Assembly (NCBI RefSeq): GCF_011761475.1
Contig: NZ_JAASRS010000001.1
Location: 868,001 to 932,000, forward strand
Direction: 5' to 3'
DNA: 64,000 nucleotides
Source: Saccharococcus thermophilus
GTDB lineage: Bacteria > Bacillota > Bacilli > Bacillales > Anoxybacillaceae
The translations under genes were made by a program, and so were the position numbers. The notes beneath the pieces were generated by a model. That model was not told the origin of the DNA. It did no database searches and saw only the letters and a list, made by a program, of their open reading frames with translations. Every line of letters begins with the position of its first letter. The first letter of the stretch is position 1. Shown piece by piece: positions 47,538 to 58,288 of this stretch.

Positions 47538-49106
47538 TTACACCTCCTTCAGTTGAATTTGGTCCTGGTTCAGCCAGCAGAATTTATGCAAGATGTTCCA
47601 TAATGACCATTCATGTTCTTCTTTGAAGTTCTTGATCTTTTTTAACATCATGCCTAGATATTGTCGTTGTTTCGTTCCACTTTTTGATTGCTTATAGGAT
47701 TCTTCCATCGACCCTAACACCGCAATCAAATGGCGTTTCACTTTCGTTTTTATGATGTCAATAAGTTCCTTTGGCAATCGTTCCTGATACCCTAATCCCC
47801 GTCTGCCAATCACCAAAGCGGCACTTTCATGGACGGATAACCCGTATTTCTTCATATACTTAAAACGCCCGATAACACTGGTATACGCCGGATTCACTTT
47901 TTTGATACGAAAACCAAGCCGCATCCCCCGACGAAGGATCATTTCCGTCAGTTTTTTCTTTTTAAAATTATGAGTGAAACGATTGAATCGTTTGTCCGTA
48001 TCGTGCCGCTGTCTTAGTTGAATGTTTTCGATGACCACTGCCCCAACATTTTCTTGAAGCAGCCAGTCATACACGTCTCGTACGGTTTCTCCAACGATGT
48101 TGTTTCGTTTATTCGCCCGCACATATTCGAGTTCATGACAATAAAACCCTTTCGATTGGATGAAGTTTCCTTGTTTCGAAACGATGCTTACGGCGATTCG
48201 ATCAATATTGATATCAATGCCAGCGATTCGTTCCGCTTGAATCGGTTCGTCATAGGCAAGTTCCCTGCCATATACCTCTTCTTCATAAATGAGATGGACA
48301 TAATATTCCCCGTTTTTGCGTTTGATTTCAACGGTATATGGTCGATATTCGATGATCGGCTTGCCTTTTGCATTTACTCCGACTGGTTCTCCCATAACGA
48401 GATCGATGATTTCCTCTTCATATTTTTCAGGAACCAACACAGGAAACCTCAAGCGGGGAGCGTGTTTCCCTTTTGGTTGTCCAAGTGGATTCGCAATTTC
48501 TACATAACATTTATAAGTGTGCTCGTCATACACGAGACGAATATTCAAATTTCCTTTTTTGCTTTTATCCCCTCTGGCGTACAACTGATTCGAGCGTAAG
48601 TCTTTCCATTCCTCGTTCGTGATGTTTCCTTTCAAGCGCTTATAAAAGTTCTCTCTTCCGCCAAAAATCACACATGGAATCGTCCCATGATCGAGATGGT
48701 GCTTTAGCTGGGCTTCTTTCGCTTTGAGCTTTTCTAACCGTTGGTGCAATCCACCTAGACATGTTGGAAGATCGACGTTCTCCGATGTTTTTCTTCCATG
48801 TTGGTACTCATCAATTTTCTTTTCCGTTTTTTCGATTTTCGCCCGCACATCCTCCAGCCTTATTGGAAGTAACTCACGTTGGGAAGAAATCAGCGATTGA
48901 GCAAGCAAGACCGCATCTTCGGCAAACCGTTTGTTGAGCCAAAATTGGCGCGGAAGGTGCTTGATGATGTCTTTTGCGCTTCTTCCCTCGAGCAAACGGT
49001 TAAACGCGTATCGCTTCGCGGAACCAAAGACGCGCATCAACTCATCTAATGAACGAAGTTGTGATTCATCATGAGAAACGATTTTCATCCCCCGAACGGT
49101 TTTCAT
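47538..49106 (-). CDS. TnpB-related protein, divergent (no zinc ribbon)
   Basis: 522 residues, longer than ordinary TnpB (about 400). RuvC-I is AGIDINIDRIAV (Asp-298) and RuvC-II is AVVIENIQL (Glu-360). After the family motif NPAYTS (405-410), where TnpB normally has a CxxC zinc ribbon, there is none. The expected RuvC-III motif DRDxNAA is replaced by LSVHESAALVIGRRGLG, with Glu-427 the nearest carboxylate. TnpB proteins are RNA-guided nucleases that protect their element. I recall this branch as TnpB-related accessory protein. ATG 49106 follows aagggg. The stop abuts the structured RNA. Confidence 0.85.
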   Translation of the reverse strand: MKTVRGMKIVSHDESQLRSLDELMRVFGSAKRYAFNRLLEGRSAKDIIKHLPRQFWLNKRFAEDAVLLAQSLISSQRELLPIRLEDVRAKIEKTEKKIDEYQHGRKTSENVDLPTCLGGLHQRLEKLKAKEAQLKHHLDHGTIPCVIFGGRENFYKRLKGNITNEEWKDLRSNQLYARGDKSKKGNLNIRLVYDEHTYKCYVEIANPLGQPKGKHAPRLRFPVLVPEKYEEEIIDLVMGEPVGVNAKGKPIIEYRPYTVEIKRKNGEYYVHLIYEEEVYGRELAYDEPIQAERIAGIDINIDRIAVSIVSKQGNFIQSKGFYCHELEYVRANKRNNIVGETVRDVYDWLLQENVGAVVIENIQLRQRHDTDKRFNRFTHNFKKKKLTEMILRRGMRLGFRIKKVNPAYTSVIGRFKYMKKYGLSVHESAALVIGRRGLGYQERLPKELIDIIKTKVKRHLIAVLGSMEESYKQSKSGTKQRQYLGMMLKKIKNFKEEHEWSLWNILHKFCWLNQDQIQLKEV

Positions 49107-49262
49107 CCCCTTGCCTTCCCCCTTGTTTGGATTCTCAAGAACATATATTCGCTAACTTTTCTTCCTTTCCTTTTTCCATGAGGAAGGGGGAGATGATTTT
49201 TTATCATAAGGCAGGAAACGAGGGAAAAGCTGGAGAACATCCGCCTCTTTACGTCCAATAAC

Positions 49263-49308
49263 AGGAGGTATTTATTTATAGATGTTTAATAAACTGCTTA
49301 TACCTCCT
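49263..49308. repeat. Hairpin at presumed left end of TnpB element
   Basis: Arms AGGAGGTAT (49263-49271) and ATACCTCCT (49300-49308) with an A+T-rich 28-base loop. It lies downstream of both the tnpB start region and the cspD terminator, where an IS605-type left-end hairpin would be expected. The interval 49107-49262 otherwise shows only the tnpB upstream region, with no gene. Confidence 0.45.
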
Positions 49309-49353
49309 AGCGGATAGTGTTTGCGAAAGAAGAAAAAATATGCGCGCCAAACA

Positions 49354-49381
49354 AAAAGACCGGCGCACGGCCGGTCTTTCA
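49354..49381 (-). terminator. Terminator after cold-shock gene
   Basis: AAAGACCGGC and GCCGGTCTTT arms with a short loop; on the minus strand TTTTTG follows. Confidence 0.85.
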
Positions 49382-49429
49382 GTTCTCATTGGCTTCGATT
49401 ACGTTCTTTCGTTTATGTTAACGAACGCC

Positions 49430-49630
49430 TTATAATTTGACAACGTTAGCAGCTTGAGGTCCACGATTGCCTTGAACGATTTCAAAAGAAACTTCTTGGC
49501 CTTCTTCCAACGTTTTGAACCCTTCACCTTGGATCGCTGTGAAGTGTACGAATACGTCAGAACCGCCTTCTACTTCGATAAAACCGTAACCTTTTTCATT
49601 GTTAAACCATTTTACTTTACCACGTTGCAT
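49430..49630 (-). CDS. cspD: Cold-shock protein (CspD/CspB type)
   Basis: 66-residue single OB-fold nucleic-acid chaperone with RNP1 ([10 protein letters not shown]) and RNP2 (VFVHFTAI). Starts [14 protein letters not shown]. Strong aggaggaa before the ATG. The symbol is given from position near the ypeP group in B. subtilis. Confidence 0.96.
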   Translation of the reverse strand: MQRGKVKWFNNEKGYGFIEVEGGSDVFVHFTAIQGEGFKTLEEGQEVSFEIVQGNRGPQAANVVKL

Positions 49631-49799
49631 AATACTGAATTCCTCCTAATACCTTTAGCCGATCAGGCTAACTTCAAGATTTTTATCAAATAACGGAATA
49701 TACCCCACAGCAATCTAAGGTGTATAACCACGCTGCATGCCTGAAATATATTCTGTTATGTGATGACTTTACTATACACCAATGGAAAGGCATCGTCAA
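49631..49799 (-). promoter_or_regulatory. cspD promoter and long 5' leader
   Basis: On the minus strand TTGACG (49794-49799), a 17-base spacer and TATAGT (49771-49776) form a strong promoter. The transcript leader is about 130 nt and contains a hairpin (TTAGCC/GGCTAA) shortly before the ribosome-binding site, typical of cold-shock mRNAs whose leader folds with temperature. From 49800 to 49959 I see no gene or clear signal. Confidence 0.7.
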
Positions 49800-49959
49800 G
49801 AAAAAGAAAGGAAATTTCCGAAAAAAGTTATAAAAGGGAAAAAAGCAGGGATTTTTTGCGGCGTCGTCCAAATAGTTTGGTAAAAGAAAAAAAGTAAGAA
49901 TGGATGGAGGAAAAGTGCCATACATTGGAATAGTAGGGATGAAAAGGGGGATGGATCGG

Positions 49960-50211
49960 ATGTACCGCGGGAAAATCGCGGGGAAAGATGTGATTGTTCG
50001 CTTAGGAAATCGAGTCAGCCGGCGCTATTTTTCGGACAATAAAATTTACAACATGGTGCTTTCTTACGGAGAGACGGCGTTCCGAAAAGGACAAGAAACG
50101 TTTTGCATTTACAATGACCGCATCGGTTTCATCGTTGCCGAGGTCGAAAGAAATGACATTCCGGTTATTCGCATTGATTATATTATTGAAAATGAAAATG
50201 TGTACGAATAA
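49960..50211 (+). CDS. Small protein of unknown function
   Basis: 83 residues, mixed strand/helix character, no signal or membrane segment. ATG 49960 has aggggg at 9 bases; ATG 49951 is too close to it. Possible beta-rich fold (KDVIVRLGNRVSRRYF, GFIVAEVERNDIPVIRIDYI). B. subtilis has degR after cspD, but I see no likeness. Not recognised. Confidence 0.6.
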   Translation: MYRGKIAGKDVIVRLGNRVSRRYFSDNKIYNMVLSYGETAFRKGQETFCIYNDRIGFIVAEVERNDIPVIRIDYIIENENVYE

Positions 50212-50214
50212 CCG

Positions 50215-50341
50215 TTGACAAACAACCAATCATGCTATATCCTACATCGTAAGCGTTATCAATAAAACGGTAACTTGTTTTGCCTGTTCGCTCACAGGAA
50301 CAGACTTTTGCTGTGTGAAGCACAAGTCTGTTTATTTTTTA
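50215..50341 (+). ncRNA. Possible small RNA or attenuated leader with cre site
   Basis: TTGACA (50215-50220), 17 bases and TATCCT (50238-50243) form a candidate promoter. CGTAAGCGTTATCA at 50248-50261 is one mismatch from the cre consensus TGWNANCGNTNWCA and lies at the start of the transcript. Two hairpins follow, 50283-50296 and 50299-50332, the second running into TTTATTTTTT like a terminator. The product would be about 90 nt, without a frame. It ends 75 bp before spo0M, so it could also be an attenuated leader. Confidence 0.4.
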
Positions 50342-50416
50342 TGGCAAATAACGAAACAAACTTTCACTTTGCTTCGTACTATATGAAGAACGAAAAAGAA
50401 CCAAGAGGTGTGGAAG

Positions 50417-50827
50417 ATGTTATTGCGCAAAATGATGTCAAGAATAGGAGTCGGATCGGCGTATGTCGATTTGATTTTAAATAAAACGGTGCTGCGTCCT
50501 GGGGAATGCATTGACGGTGTGCTGCATATTTACGGCGGAACGGTGGAACAAAAGATAACAAGGCTCGATGTAGAGCTGGTGCAAAAAACGCTGCATAGCG
50601 GCAAGGAAGTGGATGCCGTCATTGCGACGATACCAGTGGCGGAAACGTTTATCATCGAACCGGGACAGAGAAAGGAGATTCCGTTTTCGTATCACCTTCC
50701 TGATTCGCTTCCGCCTTCACAGTCTGGATTGTCATACCGATTTATCACCCGCCTCGATATTGAGGATGCGGTCGATACGCTCGATTTCGACTATATTCAA
50801 ATTTTGCCAAGATTAAAAGAAAATTAA
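50417..50827 (+). CDS. spo0M: Spo0M-like sporulation-control protein, short form
   Basis: 136 residues matching only the N-terminal arrestin-like half of Spo0M (RIGVGSAYVDLILNKTVLRPGE, GGTVEQKITRLDVELV, IEPGQRKEIPFSYHLP, DYIQILPRL). B. subtilis Spo0M has about 258 residues. The stop at 50825-50827 is followed by the glpF promoter, with no remnant of the second half. It may be a naturally short paralogue or a deletion product. ATG 50417 follows aagaggtg. Confidence 0.85.
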   Translation: MLLRKMMSRIGVGSAYVDLILNKTVLRPGECIDGVLHIYGGTVEQKITRLDVELVQKTLHSGKEVDAVIATIPVAETFIIEPGQRKEIPFSYHLPDSLPPSQSGLSYRFITRLDIEDAVDTLDFDYIQILPRLKEN

Positions 50828-50837
50828 TTTAAATCTA

Positions 50838-50866
50838 TTGACAACGCTTACACAATCCATTAACCT
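50838..50866 (+). promoter_or_regulatory. glpFK promoter with cre site
   Basis: TTGACA (50838-50843), 17 bases and TAACCT (50861-50866). TGACAACGCTTACA (50839-50852) matches the cre consensus TGWNANCGNTNWCA at every position and overlaps the -35, so CcpA repression is expected. Confidence 0.75.
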
Positions 50867-50903
50867 TATAAGTAAGTTAATAGTTTGTGGCGGAGAAATC
50901 GGA

Positions 50904-50960
50904 GACCCACACATATTCCTCGAGCAGTTTAGGGGAAGTGTGTGGGTTTTTGTCTTTTTC
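50904..50960 (+). terminator. Leader terminator of glpFK (GlpP-type antitermination)
   Basis: Stem ACCCACAC (50905-50912) with GTGTGGGT (50940-50947), then TTTTTGTCTTTTT, between promoter and glpF. In B. subtilis the equivalent leader terminator is overridden by GlpP with glycerol 3-phosphate. No glpP gene is in this window. Confidence 0.75.
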
Positions 50961-51035
50961 GCCGAAATGCAGCTGCGATAGAGGAAAAAGAAAAGCCTAG
51001 CAGTTGCGAACGTTACAGGACAAGGGGGTAAAAAG

Positions 51036-53370
<2,335 letters not shown>

Positions 53371-53371
53371 A

Positions 53372-53412
53372 AAGGAGGGGCTCTCCGATTGGAAAAGAGC
53401 CCCTTTTTCTTT
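53372..53412 (+). terminator. Terminator after glpK
   Basis: AGGGGCTCT and its complement, 11-base loop, TTTTTC. Confidence 0.85.
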
Positions 53413-53431
53413 ATGGATGGCATTATGTGTT

Positions 53432-56002
53432 TTAGTATAAATGGGCGATTCCTTTTTGAAGCAGGAGCGTCGCCTCATTCGCGGGAAGGGGCGGGTGAAA
53501 GAAGTATCCTTGGGCTTCTTGGCAACCTTTTTCTCGCAAATAATCAATCTGTTCAGGACGCTCTACTCCTTCGGCGACAACGTTTATCCCTAGATGATGC
53601 GCCAATGAAATAATCGTGTTTGTTATCATGCTCTCATAATAAGAGTGGGGGCAATCGGAAATAAACGACCGATCGATTTTTACCGTATCGAAATCAAGAT
53701 GTTTTAAATAGGCAAGGGAAGAATACCCCGTCCCGAAGTCGTCAATCGAAATCCGGACCCCAAGCTCTTTCACGTGCCGTAAGTTGTTTGAAATCGTTGT
53801 TTCATTATAAATGAACATATTTTCTGTAATTTCTAATTCAAGCCATTTTGGCTCCATCTTTGTCTCGGTTAAAATCGCTTCAATGCGGGAAGCAAATTGC
53901 TGATCTTGCAATTGTTTTACAGAGACGTTTACCGCTATGCGAATCGGCGGCAAACCTTGTTTCCGCCAGCGCTCATGCTGTCTGCATGCCTGCCGGATAA
54001 TCCATTCGCCAATAGGAACGATAAGTCCCGTTTCCTCGGCGAGCGAAATAAATTGACCTGGAAAAATAGTTCCATGCACTGGGTGATGCCAACGGATGAG
54101 CGTTTCCATCGCTGTAATCTGTTTTCGCCGTATATCGACAATCGGCTGATAAACAGCGTGCAATTCTTCCGTTTTATGCTTAATTGCATGGTGTAAATCG
54201 TTTAGCAAAAAAATATTAGGCAATCGCTGCTGTAAAAGATCTGCATCGTAAATATAGTATCCGTTTTTTCCTTTCCGCTTTACTTCATACATCGCTATAT
54301 CTGCATAGCTGATGATGGTATCAACATCCGCTTCCTCATACGGATAAAAAGCGATGCCGATGCTGCAAGTAAGAAATAATTCGAACTTGTCGATGCATAG
54401 CGGTTCCTTAAAAATACTCAGCAATTCTTTTGCGATTTCTACGGCCTCCTTGCGCTCAGACAACGACGGCAGTAAAATGGTAAACTCGTCCCCGCTCATA
54501 TGGCCAACGGTTCCGTGAGATCCGACTTTCTCTTTCAGCAGCTCTGCCACTTTTTTCAATACTTTATCTCCGTTAAGATGTCCAATCGAATCATTAATAT
54601 ATTTGAACCCATCTAAATCGAGATATAAAATGGCCGCGCTGTTTCCCGACTGCCGCGCCTTCATAAGCGCCTCCGCAGCAAGTACATGAAACAGGCGACG
54701 ATTTGGCAGCCCCGTTAATGAATCGTGATACGCCATATAACGAATGCGCTCTTCTTGTTCGATCCGCTCCGTCACATCTTTGGCAATGCATGAAACGCCA
54801 ATAATTTTTTCATTTACAAGAATAGGAATAGAAGTGACGCTAGCATAGCGTTGGTTCCCTGATTGATGGCGAAAGCGCAGTTCAAGATGGCGGGAATGCC
54901 CCTTTATTGTATCGCGAAACGCCTCCATTGCTTTCGGTAGATCCTCTTCGATAATGAAATCATACATGGTCATCGTCAGCAGCTCATCACGGCTATACCC
55001 AGAAATGTTGGCAGCGGCTTCGTTGGCTGCAAAAAACTTGCCGTCCAGCCGTAACGAGAAGACAGCATCTTGATTAAAATGAAACAATGACTCATACATT
55101 TGACGGCTTTCTTGGAGCGCATCTTTCATTTTTTCCCGCTCCAACGCCAGTCCTGCCAGTGAAGAAAACGTATAAATAATCTCTATATCTTCTTCATGCG
55201 GTTCACATTGTTCGTAATAGTAGATTGCAAACGTACCTAATACTTTTCCTGTGGAGGAAAAAATCGGAACAGACCAGCAGGAACGTAATCCATGCGGCAA
55301 GGCAAAATGTTTATATTGCTCCCATAACGGATTATGTTGAATATCGTTAACGATGACAATTTCCTGACGATAAGCTGCCGCGCCGCATGATCCGGAGTGT
55401 GGACTGATTTCCAGTCCGTCAACCGCATCAATATATTTCTTTGGCAGGCTAGGGGCCGCTTTATGATAAAGCCGGCCGCTTTCCTCGTCGACTAGTAAAA
55501 TAGAACAAGCCATCTTTGGCCGGATTTCTTCCACAGCATAAACGAGCCTCGTTAAAATTTCTTCGAGAGGCGTATGTTTTGCAATAAGCTCTAAAATGCT
55601 TTTCTGTGCTGCTAACAGTTGTTTTGCATATGTTTCAGACGAAATATTATAACATGATGCAAGAAAAAGTGTTTCGCCACCATCGATCTGTTTTCGTCGA
55701 ATTCTCATTTTGACAAATAAAATTTTCCCACTTTTCGTTACCTGTCGTAATTCCATCGCATGGACAACATCGGTCGGATGTGTGAGCATAAACTGAAGCT
55801 GTTGTTTGACGCGATGATGATCTTCTTCACAAACGACGGCGGAAACAGGCGCACCGATTAGTTCATTTCGTTTGTATCCAAGCGTTAATGCAGCGAACTC
55901 ATTTATATCGACGATATAGCCATCTTTATCTAAAATGAACTGTATGGCAGGCATGAAAAAATAAAGGGAAGCATAAGGAGTTTCCACTTGATTTTTCTGC
56001 AT
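53432..56002 (-). CDS. PAS-GAF-PAS-GGDEF-EAL cyclic-di-GMP enzyme
   Basis: 856 residues, soluble. PAS (about 15-125), GAF (about 145-290), PAS with PAC (about 305-425), GGDEF (about 430-590) and EAL (about 605-850). The GGDEF motif reads MSGDEF (SGDEF), a variant that can be active. The EAL site looks complete: ETLIRW for the EAL motif, NVSVKQL, LEITENMF, IDDFGTGYSSL, KIDRSFI, AEGVERPEQ and QGYFF. So it may both make and degrade c-di-GMP, or use GGDEF as a GTP sensor for the phosphodiesterase. The GAF half contains CSILLVDEE and a GSCGAAAY loop. Monocistronic. Confidence 0.94.
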   Translation of the reverse strand: MQKNQVETPYASLYFFMPAIQFILDKDGYIVDINEFAALTLGYKRNELIGAPVSAVVCEEDHHRVKQQLQFMLTHPTDVVHAMELRQVTKSGKILFVKMRIRRKQIDGGETLFLASCYNISSETYAKQLLAAQKSILELIAKHTPLEEILTRLVYAVEEIRPKMACSILLVDEESGRLYHKAAPSLPKKYIDAVDGLEISPHSGSCGAAAYRQEIVIVNDIQHNPLWEQYKHFALPHGLRSCWSVPIFSSTGKVLGTFAIYYYEQCEPHEEDIEIIYTFSSLAGLALEREKMKDALQESRQMYESLFHFNQDAVFSLRLDGKFFAANEAAANISGYSRDELLTMTMYDFIIEEDLPKAMEAFRDTIKGHSRHLELRFRHQSGNQRYASVTSIPILVNEKIIGVSCIAKDVTERIEQEERIRYMAYHDSLTGLPNRRLFHVLAAEALMKARQSGNSAAILYLDLDGFKYINDSIGHLNGDKVLKKVAELLKEKVGSHGTVGHMSGDEFTILLPSLSERKEAVEIAKELLSIFKEPLCIDKFELFLTCSIGIAFYPYEEADVDTIISYADIAMYEVKRKGKNGYYIYDADLLQQRLPNIFLLNDLHHAIKHKTEELHAVYQPIVDIRRKQITAMETLIRWHHPVHGTIFPGQFISLAEETGLIVPIGEWIIRQACRQHERWRKQGLPPIRIAVNVSVKQLQDQQFASRIEAILTETKMEPKWLELEITENMFIYNETTISNNLRHVKELGVRISIDDFGTGYSSLAYLKHLDFDTVKIDRSFISDCPHSYYESMITNTIISLAHHLGINVVAEGVERPEQIDYLREKGCQEAQGYFFHPPLPANEATLLLQKGIAHLY

Positions 56003-56334
56003 GCAAAAGCAACTCCAATCTTAAGAAATCATATTCCTTTACTATATTATCATCTTTGATATGACTTTTGTCGAAAAAATAGAACATTAACGAAAAATGA
56101 TGAATTGCGGATAAAATATATTCCATCGTTTATGTGGCAGGCTTGGAAATGTTCCTTTATTCTGTGATAAAAAACTGTACACCCAATAATTATAAAATAA
56201 AACTATGTGCTAAATAACCAATAAAAACAAGGAAAAACGGTTGAATTTGTAAAAAAGATGTAATAAAATATTCATAAAATTATAAAAATTACATTTAATT
56301 TACGTATTACAAAGATTATAAAGGGGAGAATACA
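56003..56334 (+). promoter_or_regulatory. A+T-rich intergenic region with opp promoter
   Basis: A 330-bp A+T-rich stretch without a gene. TTGAAT (56241-56246), 17 bases and TAAAAT (56264-56269) form a likely sigma-A promoter for the oligopeptide operon. No clear operator was recognised. Confidence 0.55.
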
Positions 56335-57357
56335 TTGACCGGAAAACCAATTTTAGAAATAGACCATTTACGCGTTTCGTTTCGAATTCAAGATCAATAT
56401 TACGCTGCGGTTGATGATGTTTCCCTTACGGTGAATGAAAACGAAGTGGTGGCGATTGTTGGAGAGTCGGGGTGCGGAAAAAGCGCGCTGGCACTTGCAG
56501 TCATGGGATTGCATCCGCCACAAAAGACAAAATTAGAAGGAAGCATTACATTTAAAGGAATGAATTTATTATCGTTATCTACTTCACAGTTGAACAAAAT
56601 TCGTGGCAAAGATATCGGAATGATTTTCCAAGACCCGTTAACGGCATTGAACCCATTAATGACGATAGGGCGACAAATTGAAGAAAGCATGGATTATCAT
56701 ACAAAATTATCTTCGGCGGAAAAAAGGCAGCGCACATTAGAACTGTTAAAACGTGTTGGCATTCCGAATCCGGAAAAAACATATCATCGTTATCCTCATG
56801 AACTTTCAGGTGGAATGAGACAGCGGGTTGTGATTGCGATCGCCATCGCTTGCGAACCGTCGCTTATTATTGCAGATGAGCCGACAACTGCCTTGGATGT
56901 TACGATCCAAGCACAAATTATGGGACTATTAAAAGAACTGCAACAACAAATGAAAACAGGCATTATTTTAATTACTCATGATTTAGGTGTAGTTGCGGAA
57001 ATGGCCGATCGCGTAGCTGTTATGTACGCTGGGGAAATTGTTGAATTGGCAGATGTGGAAACGTTATTCCACCATCCTCTTCATCCGTATACACGCTCGT
57101 TATTGCAGTCGATTCCATCCGCACAAACCCGTAAAGAAAAACTTCACGTCATTCAAGGAATCGTTCCTTCTTTGCAAAAGATGCCGCGGACAGGGTGTCG
57201 ATTCCAATCGCGAATTAGCTGGATTGATGAGTCAAAACATGAACCGAATCCGATTTTGCGCGAAGTTGAACCAGGACATTGGGTTCGCTGCACATGTTAT
57301 CAACATTTCTACTTTCCACATGATCATATAGGGGACGTGGGCTATGGCATTTCTTAA
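56335..57357 (+). CDS. oppD: Oligopeptide ABC transporter ATPase OppD-like
   Basis: 340 residues. Walker [15 protein letters not shown], signature [12 protein letters not shown], Walker [13 protein letters not shown], then the C-terminal oligopeptide-transporter region with [16 protein letters not shown]. Translation starts at TTG 56335, about 7 bases after aaagggga. Overlaps oppF by 14 bp. Substrate could be oligo- or dipeptides. The C-terminal region lacks the usual full cysteine set of D-type subunits except TGCRF and RCTCY. Confidence 0.94.
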   Translation: MTGKPILEIDHLRVSFRIQDQYYAAVDDVSLTVNENEVVAIVGESGCGKSALALAVMGLHPPQKTKLEGSITFKGMNLLSLSTSQLNKIRGKDIGMIFQDPLTALNPLMTIGRQIEESMDYHTKLSSAEKRQRTLELLKRVGIPNPEKTYHRYPHELSGGMRQRVVIAIAIACEPSLIIADEPTTALDVTIQAQIMGLLKELQQQMKTGIILITHDLGVVAEMADRVAVMYAGEIVELADVETLFHHPLHPYTRSLLQSIPSAQTRKEKLHVIQGIVPSLQKMPRTGCRFQSRISWIDESKHEPNPILREVEPGHWVRCTCYQHFYFPHDHIGDVGYGIS

Positions 57358-58270
57358 AGTAAATCATTTAAAAGTGTATTATCCGGTACGCGGAGGGTTT
57401 TTTCGCCGCATTGTTGATTATGTGAAGGCTGTAGATGATATCAGCTTTGAGCTAAGGCAAGGAGAAACGTATGGACTTGTCGGAGAGTCAGGATGCGGAA
57501 AAACGACGACGGGGCGTACGATTATCGGGCTCATAAAAGCGACAGCAGGTGAAATTTTATTAGAGGGCACCGATTTAACGAAACTAAGCCGCAGGCAGTT
57601 TTATTCGTACCGAAAAGACATTCAAATGATTTTTCAAGACCCATATTCTTCGCTTAATCCGCGCAAACGTGTGCTCGATATTATTGCCGAACCGATCCGC
57701 AATTTCGAAAAATTGTCGCCGCAAGAAGAAAAACGGAAAGTGCAATATTTTATCGAAAGGGTAGGATTAAATCCAGAGTCGATTTATAAATATCCACATG
57801 AGTTTTCCGGAGGACAGCGGCAACGGATCGGCATTGCACGAGCGCTTACGCTCAATCCAAAGCTTATTATTGCAGATGAGCCAGTATCCGCGCTTGATGT
57901 ATCGGTGCAAGCGCAGGTGTTAAATTTTATGAAAGAGATCCAAAAAGAATTTCAGCTTACATATTTGTTTATTAGCCATGACTTAGGCATTATCCGTCAT
58001 ATGTGTGATCGCATCGGTATTATGTACCGCGGCAGGTTTGTTGAAGAAGGAACGAGCGAAGAAATTTTTCACCATCCGCAGCACATTTATACAAAGCGTC
58101 TCCTTTCGGCAATTCCAAACGCGGATCCGCGGCAGAGAAGACAGCAGTTTCAGCTTCGCGAAGAAGTCGAAAGGGAATACAAACAGCTGTACCATCGCTA
58201 CTTTGATGATGAGGGCAAGGTGCACCCGTTAAAGAAAATCTCTGAGACGCATTCCGTTGCGATTCCGTAA
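57344..58270 (+). CDS. oppF: Oligopeptide ABC transporter ATPase OppF-like
   Basis: 308 residues. Walker A GESGCGKTTTGRTI, DPYSSLNPRKRV, signature FSGGQRQRIGIA, Walker B LIIADEPVSALDVS, and HPQHIYTKRLLSAIP at the C-terminal end. Partners OppD in an ATPase heterodimer. Confidence 0.95.
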   Translation: MAFLKVNHLKVYYPVRGGFFRRIVDYVKAVDDISFELRQGETYGLVGESGCGKTTTGRTIIGLIKATAGEILLEGTDLTKLSRRQFYSYRKDIQMIFQDPYSSLNPRKRVLDIIAEPIRNFEKLSPQEEKRKVQYFIERVGLNPESIYKYPHEFSGGQRQRIGIARALTLNPKLIIADEPVSALDVSVQAQVLNFMKEIQKEFQLTYLFISHDLGIIRHMCDRIGIMYRGRFVEEGTSEEIFHHPQHIYTKRLLSAIPNADPRQRRQQFQLREEVEREYKQLYHRYFDDEGKVHPLKKISETHSVAIP

Positions 58271-58288
58271 AGAGAGGAAGACGACACG

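Larger units (their letters stand above)
47325..49310 (-). mobile_element. TnpB-only IS605-like element (limits approximate)
   Basis: Contains a single tnpB-related gene and no TnpA transposase. The right limit (low coordinates) is taken at the 16-bp inverted repeat beside the DUF2564-like gene. The left limit is taken at a hairpin 49263-49308 (9-bp arms AGGAGGTAT/ATACCTCCT). No target duplication is seen, as expected for IS200/IS605. It interrupts a region where B. subtilis has ypeP/ypeQ close to cspD. Mobility would need a TnpA supplied elsewhere. Confidence 0.6.

Noticed and set aside
48018-48599. 193-codon frame opposite the TnpB-related gene.
   Set aside because: Fully antisense to a well-supported gene with RuvC motifs; no start signal.
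47325-49310. IStron (group I intron plus tnpB) considered for the TnpB element.
   Set aside because: I could not find the conserved group I P, Q, R and S elements on either side of the gene.
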